Of a DNA stretch of 64,000 nt, positions 9,686 through 22,575 are shown in pieces. The translations under genes and the position numbers were made by a program. The stretch's first letter is position 1. The number at the start of each line of letters is the position of its first letter. The DNA is from Agapanthus africanus (lineage: Eukaryota; Streptophyta; Magnoliopsida; Asparagales; Amaryllidaceae), in assembly GCA_030015575.1 (NCBI GenBank), contig CM057338.1:633012189-633076188 (forward strand). The letters run 5' to 3'. The notes under the pieces are model-generated. The model saw only the letters and a list, made by a program, of their open reading frames with translations, was not told where the DNA came from and did not search any database.

Positions 9686-12600
9686 TGTAACATTTTAAAA
9701 ATAATTAAATAAATAAAAAGTTTTTAAGTGAATTTTAGGATTTTCGGTAAAGTAAAATCTATTTTTCGTAAAACAAAACCGTAATTATTTTTCACTATAA
9801 ATTTAAAAATACCTATTTTAATTATGTTATTACTAGTAAATGGTGTTTATTTAGTCACTTATAAATTTTTAGTTTAATTAAATATTTTCCCTAAATTAAT
9901 TGTTTTAAATATTAACATAAGCTTTATTTTTATACTAAATTAGTGTAAATTACAAATTTGAATGGTTTTAATTTGTAAAAATGAACCATGGCATATTAGA
10001 ATTTAGTGTGTTTCATGAAAAATTTATTTGCAAATTTTTCCAAAATTCTAGAGTTTTCTTGAGTTGTTTTAGAAAAGAAATAAAAAGAAATTAAGTAAAG
10101 TAATGAAAAGACATAATGAAGTGATATTTTGGGGGAAACTTCTACACAACTCCTCACTCATTTCTTTCTCTCCCTCATCTCCCAAACTTGGCCGGCCTCA
10201 CCCCCATGGCAGCCCTCCCCATTTTCCAATTTTATTTTAACTCCAAAAATCATCAAAAATCCTCCAAAATTCAATAAAAATTGCACAAAATCCTAATAAA
10301 TTCCTACCCTTTATTCTTTGCTCTTCTTTAAATGGATTTTGGAGTGGGAAAGAATGCATTTTGGAGGCTCATTTTCATTTTTGGACTTTATGTTGTGTAG
10401 GTATAAATCTTTCTCTTTTGATTTATTTCTATTAGATGTTTCTTTTAAAGCATAATTAGATTTATTAAATTAATTCTATTTGCAAATTTTAAAATTCAAG
10501 TTAGAGTTTGTAAATTCAAGTTGTCGTTTTTATTAATTAAATAAGGTTATATTAGCTAGTTTAACATTTTTTTTAGTGGAAAAATCTTGCATGGTTGTTG
10601 TATAATAATTTGTTTATTCAAATTGTTTTAATTAAGCTATTTAGCTAACTAGGTTTTTATAAAATGTGTTTGTGGGTAAAATAAAATTCTAACTAAGGTT
10701 TCTATCATTAGATTGTAGTTTTAGTGAGAATATTAGCATGTTAATGGAAAGAAAAAACTTAGTTTGATCACTAGTTTTTTTTGATAATTGGAAAATACTA
10801 ATAAAATGCTATTTTTGTAAACTAGATTTTGGAAATTCCTAAATAAATGAGATTAAAAATATAATTATGGTTTCATTATATCATTATCATCATGAATTGT
10901 AATTTAATACATTAATTCATGCAAAATCAAGTTTTGTTGTGGAATTGTGACATTTTGCTTGTAAGATGTTGAAAATTGCTAAAAGTTGCAAACTAGAAAT
11001 TCCAAATCCATACATATTTGTGTAATAAAAATATAGTAATGGTTTCTATAATTTAGTTAGGCTATTTAATGAGTTTTATGACCATTGGTTTCATCTAAAT
11101 GTCAAGTTTTGAAGAAAAACGGTAAATTGGCATTTTCGGGTTTTACGAAATCGGGCGATTTGATGGATTTTAGTGTTTCGATGAATTAAATCATGTTTTA
11201 TAATATAAGTAATGAGTTTTAAAACTATGAGTTGTTTGTTGATGTTATCTCGATCCATCGGAGTTTGTACGCCGATATCGAGCGATATTTGGTTCTTTTG
11301 CGTGGACGGGACATAGGTTTTAACCTATGCTTGTTCCTTGCGTCGTTTTGAGTTTTGTATGTGATTCAGTTTATGATACTATTTATATGTTTGCGTTTAG
11401 GTACCCCTCACATGGACTGCGGGCGATGAAGAGGAGAATGGCGACACCGTCTTCGGCAGACATGGACCAGGTGAGTAGATGCAAATCCACGGAGGGAAGT
11501 CGGGTGGATGGCGTTTAGCACCCCCGCAACGTAGAACAGGAATAGTATTTATTGACATTAGGAAGCCAGATGTGACCCTAGATTCTTAACGAGTAGGACC
11601 CTAGTAATGACCCTAGGCTGAACTAGACTGATTTAGGAAGACCATATCAGAGGATGAATATCTTGGAAGAGTTCGTAGGTTTCAGGTAGAAACACACACA
11701 CGCACACACTGAAACTCGACATGGTGTATATGTGTATGTGTATATATATATATAGGACTAGGTATAGGTATATATATATACAACACGGATATGGGATACA
11801 TTGATGTGATATGATACACGGGAATGAAACAGTATAACTGGATTTGATGCCGTGATTCTTGGCTATGCAGTCGTATTAAAATGTTAGCGGATCATTAGAA
11901 AATGATAATGAACAGGTATACATAAATTCTAATGGGTAGTGATGATATTGAGGTACCTGCGACTCTAAAATAGAACCCGAACTGTAACTTGTGACTGATC
12001 ACGATATGATACATGTATAACTTGATTACGACATCATATAGGTGTGACCTGATGTTGATATCATATAGGTGTGACCTGATGTCGATATCATATAGGTGTG
12101 ACTTGATGACGATATGATATCAGTATAACTTAATCACAATATGATACTTATGGCATGATATTTCTGAGGATAAATTAATGAGGTATATTTATGATGGCAA
12201 TGTTATATAATTGATGTATGCGATTACATCATAGCACCTTGATCATGACATACGTTGATGATGATATTATACGAATACTGAGACACGTAGGTGATATTTG
12301 ACCCGTATCCCGATATTGGGATGTCGTACGATGGATTTTACCGTACGAGGCATAGATGTGATGATTGATCCACACTCTTGATTTGAGGAAGTCGTACTAT
12401 GTACGTGACGCTATTGAGGCTGGATCGCCGACTATTAGAGATATGGACTCAGAGTTTAGGTGTACTCCTACTTCTTATCGACTAGTTCTTAGGTTTAGCT
12501 TTCCTTAGAGGGTTAGATGGACACTAGTTTAGGTTCGAGTCTTACAGTGGTAGTTATATTTGTATATCAAATGGGTGGGTAACACACATCTGTCTTTACT

Positions 12601-14299
12601 TTCATACCGTAATCATAATGTGCATGTTCATATATATGTTTCTATAATCAGCATAAAACTTTGCCTGTTAGGACACCAGCACCATTACCGATGATGCATA
12701 TATTCCACGCACACTTATTTGCCTGCTCACACACATCATCATCGGTAATTGCTATGTCACGTACACTTTAGATCATATTATCTTTTATTGATAGAATCAG
12801 TTAACAACTAGACCGATATAATATTGTGATTACTCTCGGATGTTAGTATAGACATGGTATTTATTACTTAGACATTCATGCATTCATATTTTCATGTTAT
12901 CATGCAGTATTATGGGCATATGCCGACACTTATCATATACTTACTCATGATTTTGAGATTTGGGTTTCTATGAGATTTCTGGATTTTTGGGGAAAACCGC
13001 AAGAATATATAAAAGCTTCTCTCTCTCTCCTCCTCTCTTTTTAAAATATAAGATGCGGTTTTCTCGTGATGTATGTGTCGTCCACCATGAGATTTCATGT
13101 TTTCTGTTGGATTTCGAGACCAGATTCGAGGAGTGGATGAACCGTCTCGGGTACATGGTGGGCCCGGTATGGTACCCCGGGGCAAGAAGATCGAGTTGTA
13201 GACGATGAGCCTGGCAGGGGAAGGACTACCTACCGGTGATGTCTGGCGCGGCGGATATCCGGAGGATACCGACCGTTATCGTGAGATTTGATGATATGGG
13301 CCGATCCGGACTGTCGGAGCCCGAGATATTGAGACTATGAGACATTGAGATTATGAGGTATTGAGATTTAAGATTTACGTGTTTTGTGTCGATGCTTGAC
13401 ACGGATTTCCATGGATTTCATCGTTGATGTTTCAGATTTCTATACACTCTTTACCATGATAAAAGGTAAAGATCTTCTTTATACAGATACATCTAGATTT
13501 CAGGATTGATTGTTTTACAGTCATATTGCATGCATATTCATTCACATGACATACTATTACTCGAGGTACTGACATGAGCATGGAGTATCTGCATTTACAC
13601 GTAGGTTATTATCATGTCTTACTTGATGACTAGTAGTAGATTAGTATATTATTATGACCCAGGATAGCGTCGTGCATTCGATTTCTTTTCGTAGATAACT
13701 TCTACTCACGAGTTGGCAACTCACCCCCGTTGTGCCAAATTTTATTACAGGTTGATGTACAGGGTCCCTTGGCAGTTGCTGGCACATCATTTTCATTCCG
13801 GGTGATTTGCACGGTAGGTTGGTTCATTTGTATCTGAACCGCCGTTGTATTTTTATTATTTCATTTGTATCTAGAATGCTCCATCAACCAAACTTGTATT
13901 ATTTGATAGATTACTGAACCATTTATTTATTTCGACCTTAGAGTCGCACACGTATTATTCTGATTTGGTGGATTGTTTTCTTTGAGTTTTGAGCCTCGTC
14001 CTTTGGTGTTGTATACTATTGTGTATTGTTGTGGTTGTTTCCGCCGGTTGGCGTTGAGCTAGCTCCCGTTTGGGGATGCTTTTTATTGTTTATGTATATT
14101 ATACTTGTTGTACCCGTTTGGGGCCAGTTTTTACAGAGGAGACTCTGCCGAAATTTTTGGGAAAATTTGCTGATGCTTTTAAACTTGTTTTTTTTTTATG
14201 GTTTAGATTTCTGGGCTTCGGCTTACTTAGGTTACGTGGCGCTTCTAGACGTTTTGTAATCTAAGTGCCGGTCACGTTCCGTACTTTCGGGTCGTGACA
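9686..14299 (+). mobile_element. Large LTR-only insertion 'E' (probable Tekay/Del-like solo LTR)
   Basis: It starts TGTAACATTTTAAAA, ends GGGTCGTGACA and is bounded by perfect AAAAC duplications at 9681-9685 and 14300-14304, inside LTR C. The 4614 bp contain no gag, pol, PBS or internal direct repeat of its ends. The sequence is collinear with insertion F, sharing anchors such as GGGAAGTCGGGTGGATGGCG, CTGTTAGGACACCAGCACCA and CTCTGCCGAAATTTTT. Very long LTRs ending in GTGACA, with a CTCTGCCGAAATTTT block near the 3' end, are known to me from Tekay/Del chromoviruses; that family call is tentative. It looks whole as a solo LTR. Confidence 0.75.
12034..12125. repeat. 27-bp tandem repeat inside LTR E
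   Basis: TCATATAGGTGTGA recurs at 12034, 12061 and 12088 with 27-bp spacing and nearly identical intervening bases (ACCTGATGTTGATA). A degenerate further unit follows. There are no spacer-like unique sequences, so it is a simple tandem array. Confidence 0.85.
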
Positions 14300-14670
14300 A
14301 AAACGGTGGCTTTTGGGTACAGTCCCGAGTCACATGGAGGCAACGAGCGATAGGAGGGGTTTCATCTCTCCCGGTATAGGGAGTTGATGTTGCGCTGTGC
14401 TTGATTGGCTATAACAGGAAGTCCTTGGCTAAGGCTGCTTCAAAGATATACTGGTAAGTGTTATCAGTAGTTTCTCGACCCGTTATGAGCCTCACATCGG
14501 CACGACTTATCCAGTCACTGGGGTCTGACATTTACCACCCCTAGACGAGATACACGACATATCAGACGAAGAGACCGGACTGTACGGTAGTGTTACTGAT
14601 TGGATTCGCAGGAGTGTGAGCAGGCTTTCTTGTTGATCTTATGATCGCTCAATACCCGGGTGGCCGTTAC

Positions 14671-16911
14671 TGTTGGAGATAGTGCCCTCAGAGTCAATTA
14701 TTGGATCACAGGCACGTGATTACAATGATTGAGGGGAGGACCTGTCCCAGTAGGACAGTCTTACTCGAGATGATAGTATGCTATCTGGTTTATCTTTATC
14801 ATCGTGTACTGCTTTAGGTGACCTTTCGAGTCGCTATTACACGTTGATAAAGCCCCTTGGATTTTTGCTTGACCACCAGCAGTATGAGGGCGATCATATA
14901 AGTGAGAGCTGGGGGTCTACAAGCACATCCTTAAAAGGTCCCTAGTCGTGGGAGATTCGAGACAGGGCATCGTTTCTCCAGAGTAGACTAGTGTATACAG
15001 TCGAGACCCCGACGAGGGGCGGTGGCCGATCTCACAAGCCACTGGTGTCAGTTGGTTCACCTAAGATGTATACAGGTGCTCATTGGGTTATGAGTACACC
15101 GGACAGGACTCGCCGGGAACCTGCTAGTTGGGTATATACCAGACGTCAGATAGCAGTTCCCAGGTGACATGTGTACAGGTTAGTTCATCGACCTGAGATC
15201 GTCATTTGTCTCGTGTGAGTTCCCACTGTGCTTTGATTACTACCCTACCACGGCTCAAAGGAGTCGTGCAAACAGGTTTTAGTTGGGTACAGTCCCGAGC
15301 CACATGGAGGCAGTGAGCGGATCTGCAGGGGTTTGTCTCTCCCGGTATTGGGGGTGAGGTCGTGCTGTGTCTAGGAGAGCCAGAACATGAAAAGTCCTTG
15401 GCCAAGGCAGGAGATTTGCTGGTAGGTATTCCAGTAGTATCTCAGGGTGTTCTGGGCTACACTCCGACACGACTTGTACCGCTTTTGGGGGTCTGACTTT
15501 TACCAACCCCCTAGGCCCGCCATGCGATGCTCATAGACGAACGGACCGGACTGTACGGATATTGTCACTGACAGGCTCAGTAGGGTGTCAGGATGAGTTC
15601 GCTCATCGACGTCCCTTTTGGTCGATAGCTGGTGGCCCGTCACGTATGGCTAATACCTCTGACGTGCTAGTGGTTAAATCCACAGCCATAGTATTGACGA
15701 GTCTTTAGAGTCCACCACACAGACAGTTACTCAAGTTTCGGGCGAAACGCTGTAGAGACCGTATGGAGATATGGCAGGGTTCGATCAGATACGTGCGGTA
15801 TTGCACGGATCGTGATCGGACGGTTTTTACTAGCCGGCTTTGGCTTAAGCCGGATTCTAGTTTTAGATAGTGTAGTTTTGTCTCTTTGCATTTGTGTTCA
15901 GTGGGAATACAAATACGGGCATGTATTTGCAGTAGCGGGGTTTTCCTGTAATTTATTACGGGATCAGTTTTCTGGGGTTGCCAGTTTGCATTCCGTTCCG
16001 GCCGGTTTTCTCTTTTTCCTTCCCGGTCGGACTTTTCGTTGGAGGGTGTTAATTGCAAGTTTGCAATCAACATTTTGTGAGGGGTTTCTTTGTAAATGTG
16101 TGGCTTCATCATGAGATCCTTTTCTTATCATCTCTTTTTGCATTTATGGGATTTGAGTGAGATGAGAATGATAATGACTTTGAGGTGACTATATTTCCTT
16201 TTCTCCATTTGTGTTTTCCTTCCCCTCTCACTTGTAGGGGCCGGCCACTGTGTGTGGTGTGAGTGGGGCCGGCCACACTTTGGTGTATGAATGAGGCTTA
16301 ATTATTTGTGTGTGGTTTATTTCCTTCTTGTTTTTTGGTGGGCCCCTCCCTTAGTATATGTGCTGTGAAGTGTTAATTCTTTTAGCATGGTTTTTTTAAA
16401 TTAATTCCCTTCACCCATACACATTTCCAGCAAGCACAAAAAAGGATTGGCCGAGCTCCTTTTTCATATAGCTCCTCCATTTTTCTTCAAGCCTTCATGA
16501 AAAATTCTTGTGCTAAAATTCCTCCAACCATGGCAACCTCATAACCCCAAAAGAGACAAGCTTCTACACTATATCTATAGCAAACCTTGGACGCGTCGGC
16601 TAGCCAACTTCGCGCCCGAGTTGCCTCGGTCAAGAGGCGGGAGCCCGTAAAAGATTCCGGCTACGTGGTGCCCTTTCCGACGAGCGAGGAGGTGACGGAG
16701 ATTCCGCGGGAGATCGGAGTGGAGACGAAGACCGAAGGACACGGATCAGTCGGTATATTTCTCTACCCGTATTTTACTTTGCTAGTTGCTAGGTTAATGG
16801 CCCGATCCGGGTGAAAAGTGCGCGGTGGTGCCGGTTGCAAGTTTTGTAAAGTTTTTGTTTTCCGCGTTTCCGGCGTCGGATCGACGGCCGGGGCGCCCCC
16901 GCGGGCTTACA
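14671..16911 (+). mobile_element. Solo LTR 'G' (Copia subfamily TGTTGGAGATAGTGCCC)
   Basis: It starts TGTTGGAGATAGTGCCC and ends GCGGGCTTACA, 2241 bp in all, bounded by GTTAC duplications at 14666-14670 and 16912-16916. It is collinear with the LTRs of element A, though it differs markedly in the second half. LTR C continues cleanly on both sides, and no internal region adjoins. A solo LTR nested in solo LTR C. Confidence 0.88.
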
Positions 16912-17655
16912 GTTACGTTTAGCAGATCGCTTGCGGCTTGTGGGTGTTTGATATGATCCCCACCTACTGCCGGCGTATTGACGAGTCTTTAGAGTCCTAC
17001 ACAGGGGTTTCTTGGTTCAAGCGAAATGGAGTAGGAGCACATATGTGATATGTGCGGGACCGAGATTAATACGATATGTGATACAGTATTCTATTCTTGC
17101 GAATTGTGATATTGGTCGGTTATATGCGATATAGCCGGGTTATCGGATCAAGTGTTGATTCGATAAGTTGTCACATATGATATTAATCGGTTATATGTAA
17201 TATAGCCGGATTATTAAATCAAGTGTTGATTTAATAATTTAATGTATAATTATATATTTGATATATTACATTACATTAACTAGTATTAGCTCACTTATGA
17301 TTTCTTTTCTCATTTGATGTGCACATTGTATATATGTGATATGTATATTTGTGTACATGAATTGTGTCATGCTTGATGATACATGCAAGATGGGTGTATG
17401 AGACTTATACCATTCTAGGGTTTGTGTTTGGGTTTTATTTATCATTAAGTAATTCACAAAACATTTGAATTAGTCAAGGATAAGCTTGTAGAAGCTTATG
17501 GACTTATTGACTTTTTCAACTCTTTTGTCATTGCTTAAGATATTTGTTAACCCAACACTTAACCTTAGCCCTTGGTTAATTCTCTACATGAGTTAAGCAT
17601 GAGGGCTTAACTCATCCATGGTTGCAATAATTCATTTGGATTTTTCATATGATGA

Positions 17656-17686
17656 GTTCTTCTTCTTCTTCTTCTTCTTCTTCTTC
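17656..17686. repeat. (TTC)n microsatellite in LTR C
   Basis: About ten TTC units. The matching place in the D LTR (near 55017-55035, read on the other strand) has a GAA run, so the microsatellite is part of this LTR subfamily. Confidence 0.85.
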
Positions 17687-19225
17687 CTCCTAAAAAGCTT
17701 TCTAGCTTCAATGGAGGTATGAGATAAAATGTGAGAAAATCAAACCTAAAGTGAGCCCACTTCCTACTTCATCATCCTCTACTGCTTGCCATTTAGTATA
17801 GGGTGTTTACTTCACTAATTCTGTAATTAGTGAAGAGATAGCTTGGTTTAGTGTCTCCTCGACGTAGATCATCTTCGGCCTCGAGGACATCGAAGCAAGC
17901 ATGTTCGTTTCTTCATAGGAGCCTCTCTAGAGTCCGGAGTTCACGATCGCAGCGAAGGGGACTACTACACGGAGCTATTGAAGTGAAGGACCGGTCTACA
18001 AAGGTTGTATTCCTTGCTCACTAGACTTGCAAAGTGTTTGCATTTACTTTTCCGTCGATTTCTAGTTAACGATTCAAAGTTAGGGTTAGCTAAAACGGCA
18101 AAATTTTGAATTTGGCATGGACGATGCCTCCTGAAACCTTGCTGCCGTCTTAGCTAACCCTGCACATTCATGTGAATAGTTTCTACTTATTATTACAATC
18201 GCTAATGCATGTTGATAAAGCCCATAGGATCTTTACTTGACTACCAGGATTATGATAGGGATCATACTAGTGGGGCCTAAGAGTCTATAAGCACATTCTT
18301 AAATGTTCCTAGCTGTAGGAGTATCGAGACTGGGCATTGATACTCCAGAGTAGACTAATATATACGTTTCTTGACCCCGACCAGGGGCAATGGCTGTTAC
18401 CATAGCCATTTGTGTTTGACATCAAAGATTGTATACTAGTGCTCATTAAAGAATGAGTACACCGAACGGACTCACCGAGAACTCCTATATGGTATTATAT
18501 CTACCGTTAGATAGCAGTTCTCTCGTGACATGAGGATAGGGTGTAGGGTTCCTATAAACGACTGCAAGGTTTCGGGAGGCATCGTCCATGCCATTTTCAA
18601 AAATTTGCCGTTTTAAAGAACCCTAAACTAGAATCGATAACTAGAGAATCATACAAAACAACATGTAAACTATTTTACATCTAAGTGATAACGGAATACA
18701 ACCTTTGCAGACCAGTCCTTCACTTCATTAGCTCCTTGTAGTGGTCCCTTCGCTGCGATGATAGAACTCCCGGACTCTTTCATGGCTTCTCAAGGCGAAA
18801 GGAACGATCTTGCTTGAAGTCTTCAAGGCCGAAGATGATCTACGTCGAGGAGACACTAACTCAAGCTACTACTTCACTAATGAGAGATTAGTGAAGTAAA
18901 CACCCTATACTAAAGTGCTAATCTAGTAGAGGATAATGAAGTAGGAAGTGGGCTCACTTTAGTTTTATTTTTCTCACAATATTTTCTCTCTTTAAAAACC
19001 CTAGCAAGCTTTTTGCTCAAGGAAGAAGAAGATGAGCAAAAGAAATAAGAATGAACTAATTAGATGAGAGAATGAACCATTGGTGAGTTTGTATCATATA
19101 CAAACTTATGTAGAGACATAACCATGGCTAAATTATAATGGTTAGGTTAATAAATATCTTAAGTAAACAAAATTAGTCGACTAAGTCAATACATCCACAA
19201 GCTTCATGAAGCTTCATGCATATGA

Positions 19226-21319
19226 TGTTGGAGATAGTGCCCTCAAAGTCAATTATTGGATCGCAGGTACGTGATTGCAATGATTGCGGCAGGACCTATA
19301 CCGATATGACAGTCTTGCTCGAGATGATAGTTTGCTATCTGGTTTGACTTTATCATCGTATACATGCTTTAGTTCACTATTGCATGATGATAGAGCCCAT
19401 AGGATTCTTGCTTGACTACCAGCAGTATGATGGCGATCATATTCATGGGAGCTAGGGTCTGTAAGCACATCCTTAAAGTGTCCCTAGTCATGGGAGTTTC
19501 GAGACAGGGCATCGATACTCCAGAGTAGACTAGTGTATACAGTCGAGACCCCGACGAGGGGCGGTGGCCGGTCTCACAAGCCACTGGTGTCAGTTGGATC
19601 ACCTAAGATGTATACAGATGCTCATTAGGTTATAAGTACACCGGACAGGACTCGCCGGGAACCTGCTAATTGGTATTATACATATCGTCAGACAGCAGTT
19701 CCCTGGTGACATGTGTACAGGTTAGTTCATCGACCTGAGGTCGTCATTTGTCTCATGTGAGTTCCTACTGTGCTTTGATTTCTACCCTACTACGGCTCAA
19801 AGGAGTTGTGCAAACAGGTCTTTTTTAGGTACAGCCCCGAGCCACATGGAGGCAAGTGAGCGGATCGGCAGGGGATTCGTCTCTCCCGGTATTGGGGGTG
19901 AGACCGCGCTGTGTCTAGGAGAGCCATTACACAAAGCCCTCGGCCGAGGCATGAGATTTACTGGTAGGTACTCCAGTAGTATCTCAGGGTGTTCTGGGCC
20001 ACTCTCTGACACGACTTATACTGCTATTGGGGGTTTGACGTTACCAGCCCCTAGACAGATATGCGATACTCATATACGAACGGACCGGACTGTATGTATA
20101 TTGTCACTGTTAGGCTCAGTAGGGTTTATGGATGAGTTCGCTCGTCAGTTTCCCTTCCAATCAATACATAGGCAAACCGTTATGTACAGCTTGTACCTCT
20201 GACGTGCTAGAGGTTATACCCAGTGCCAGTGTGTTGATGAGTCATTAGAGTCCCCTACAAATACTTTCCCAAGTTCGGGCGAAACGTTGTAGAGGCCGTA
20301 TGGTTTTATGGCAAGGTTCGAAAAATACACGTGCGTTTTCGCACGTGTAGTTTTTCGGGCAGATAATACTGGTCGGTTTTGGTTTAAGCCGGATCCGAGT
20401 ATTATATTGTGTAGATATAATATCTTTATCTCAGATGCATTTGTATTCAGTCGTAATACAAATGCGGGTATGTTTATACCATTACGATGTTATCCTGAAA
20501 TTCGTTTCAGGATCACTTTTGGAAGTTGCCAGTTTCCAGTTTTCTATCAGCCGTATTTAACATTCGGTTAAATGCGGATTTATCTTTTCTTGAGACGAGT
20601 GTGGAAGGTTCTAGAAGCATCTAGATGGTGACTAGGATGATGAGGTGGCATGTGACTCATTTGTGCTTTAAATGTTCATTAATGTTTGATGACAAGGTTA
20701 GTGATTCATCACTTGCATTAATTATGTTCATACTAGGTGTTCTTTGACTCATGCTTTTTACTTAGTGCTAATGGTCACCACTTCCCTCCTACACTCACCC
20801 CCTCCTTGTTAAATATGGCCGGCCCCTCTTGTGGGGATGATATGGTTATTCATTTGAAAAGATATAAGTTTTGGTGCATAGAAATTAGATGTGATCGGTT
20901 TCTCATTTCACCCGATCCAAAAGGCAACTTCATTAACCGTTCGTCCATAGCCTTGGACGTAACGAGACAAAGTGTTCTACTCATTCTCTATAACATCTTG
21001 GTCGTCTCTTTTAGCAAACTTGACGACCGAGTTGCCTCGGTTCAGAGGCGGGAGTCCGTTTAAAGATCCGTCGACGTGGTGCCACCTAGACGAGAAGACT
21101 GGAGATTCAGGAGATCGGAGCAGCCGCAACAAGCATGGGATGATGGTTGAAGACCGAAGGACTCGGATCATTCGGTATAACCTTTCTACCCATTTTGTAT
21201 TTTGTTAGTTTAGCTTTAATGGCAGATCCGGGTTATAGTACGCGATAGCGCAAGTTGTAAAAGTTTTTGTTCCGCATTTGGCGTCTGTTAGACGGCCGGG
21301 ACGCTACCGTGGACTTACA
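19226..21319 (+). repeat. 5' LTR of element A
   Basis: Begins TGTTGGAGATAGTGCCC and ends CGTGGACTTACA, 2094 bp. The PBS follows at once. The left flank is the duplication TATGA. Confidence 0.9.
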
Positions 21320-21320
21320 G

Positions 21321-21333
21321 TGGTATCAGAGCC
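21321..21333 (+). other. Primer-binding site of element A
   Basis: TGGTATCAGAGCC, the usual plant Copia PBS complementary to the 3' end of initiator tRNA-Met, starts one base after the LTR. Confidence 0.9.
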
Positions 21334-21531
21334 TCACCATTAAGCTATACTAACTTGTGCTAACACGTTTAAAATATCGATCGAACGGAATTTCCGAAAT
21401 CACAATTTTCAAGCACACATGTTTCTGTCGATTTTTTAAAAGGCCTAAAAATAATTTTGCATATCACAGAAAAGCGTGCAGGGTTTTCTAAGCATACTGG
21501 AAAAAGTTGGGCACGTGATCCCACAAGAGCA

Positions 21532-21576
21532 CCGCGGATCCGCGGTCAAACCTAGGGTTTGACCGCGGAACCGCGG
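21532..21576. other. GC-rich hairpin in the leader of A
   Basis: Two 21-nt arms (21532-21552 and 21556-21576) pair with one mismatch around a 3-nt loop. The arms contain CCGCGG at both ends of their outer halves. It lies about 200 bp inside the PBS and could fold in the RNA. Confidence 0.85.
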
Positions 21577-22528
21577 CGCTTTAGTGGGAACAGTGCATCA
21601 ATTTTTCCCAGAGAACTTCTTTGTGGAAATTGTGGTTTTTGGTATAGTTCTTTTGGGCCCAGATTTTGTTACTGTACAGCAGATGTACGTGGGGCCCACT
21701 TCGGGAAATTTGGTCGATCGAAATTTTAAATTTGTCAGTATGCAGTATTTACATTATATCTCCGACCGGGAATGTCATTTGATCGGTAAACCGCGTCTGA
21801 TTGCTATAGTTCTTTTAGACGGGTTTGCGAACGTGACATTCGCGTTGATGTTCTGTGTTGTGCTGTATTGTTGCGGATATGTCGTGGTGGATAGCAGTGT
21901 GCAATGGTAGTGCAGTTTGGATTTATTTGTACATTTGATATTGCGGGGAGAGCGTCCAACATGTGGACTGTCGTTACTGCCTGTTGTATAATATTTTTTT
22001 TAGGGCACGACCGGGTTGAGGTCGATGTACCCGTTGTACATATTTTTATTTCTGTACTAGGTTTATCCCGCGAAGGAGTGCACGGATAGCCGGGTTCTGT
22101 AGGGCAACGGGTCCGTATCTCATGGTTTTGAGAGGCAAAGGGACCTCACTCTAGAATTGGCAGACTATTCGCCGCACTCGTAGGGGGTACAGGTTGACCC
22201 AAGGAAGGGTGCTCAAGTTACCAGATTCTGTGAAGTGGCGGGTGTTCCATTCACTATGCTGTGGGGGACCACCTCGCTTCAGGTTTTGGCGGGTAACTTG
22301 CTGCACCCGTAGGGGTCTAGGTTTCATTGCACAGGCTATCCACACGACCAGGGGAACGTCGGGTTTCAGTAGCGGCTCTGTGAAACCCAGGGATCCCAGA
22401 TTATCTGTATTGTTCTGTGATGCTTATTACTTTTCTGTAATGTTGCATATTATCACGCCTGGAGCGATTATTGTATATTGGGATATATACTATTAGATGT
22501 TGTATATGTTTTACACCCGTGCTAGTCC

Positions 22529-22575
22529 AGCCCCCGCTCTGTCGTTAGTTAAGTAACCTAACGGGTGATGACGGG
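22529..22575 (+). promoter_or_regulatory. Conserved leader block with hairpin (element A)
   Basis: All 47 bp are identical to 60899-60945 in element I, although surrounding leader sequence is diverged. It contains CGTTAG (22543-22548) and CTAACG (22558-22563), which can pair around a 9-nt loop. Leader elements of this kind in LTR retrotransposons often serve RNA dimerisation or packaging; that role is inferred here. Confidence 0.6.

Larger units (their letters stand above)
9100..18164 (+). mobile_element. Solo LTR 'C', Angela-like Copia (split by E and G)
   Basis: It begins TGTTAGTGATATGTATGCCC and ends CCCTGCA. It is flanked by the 5-bp direct repeat CATTC at 9095-9099 and 18165-18169. After removing the two later insertions and one duplication copy each, its own length is about 2200 bp, matching the LTR of element B (about 2201 bp). 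No PBS, PPT or internal region adjoins it, so it is a solo LTR left by LTR-LTR recombination. Pieces are 9100-9685, 14305-14670 and 16917-18164. It contains a (TTC)n run near 17656-17686. Confidence 0.88.
8979..18541 (+). mobile_element. Old Angela-like Copia LTR 'H' (host of solo LTR C)
   Basis: 8979-9094 carries the LTR start (TGTTAGATATGTATGCCC). The same LTR resumes at 18165 (ATTCATGTGAATAG...CATGTTGATAAAGCCC) after insertion C and runs to 18541, where element B begins. It is collinear with the first part of the LTRs of B, C and D. The distal part is not seen in the window, so it may continue beyond B or be lost. It is broken, and is the oldest layer of the nest by position. Confidence 0.7.

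Noticed and set aside
12034-12125. Regularly spaced repeats resembling a CRISPR array
   Set aside because: The 27-bp units are contiguous with no unique spacers, there are no cas-like genes, and the setting is a plant LTR.
9686-14299. Element E as a complete retrotransposon with hidden genes
   Set aside because: No frame with gag or pol motifs in either strand, no PBS, and no repeat of its ends inside; collinearity with F fits an LTR-only unit.
15202-15506. Antisense open stretches recurring in several LTRs (also near 19797-20012, 33845-34060 and 58447-58695)
   Set aside because: The similarity comes from the LTR nucleotide sequence itself; frames and lengths vary between copies and no protein domain is present.
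21321-21333. tRNA-like motif TGGTATCAGAGCC (also at 59889)
   Set aside because: It is the primer-binding site complementary to a tRNA end, not a tRNA gene; no cloverleaf surrounds it.
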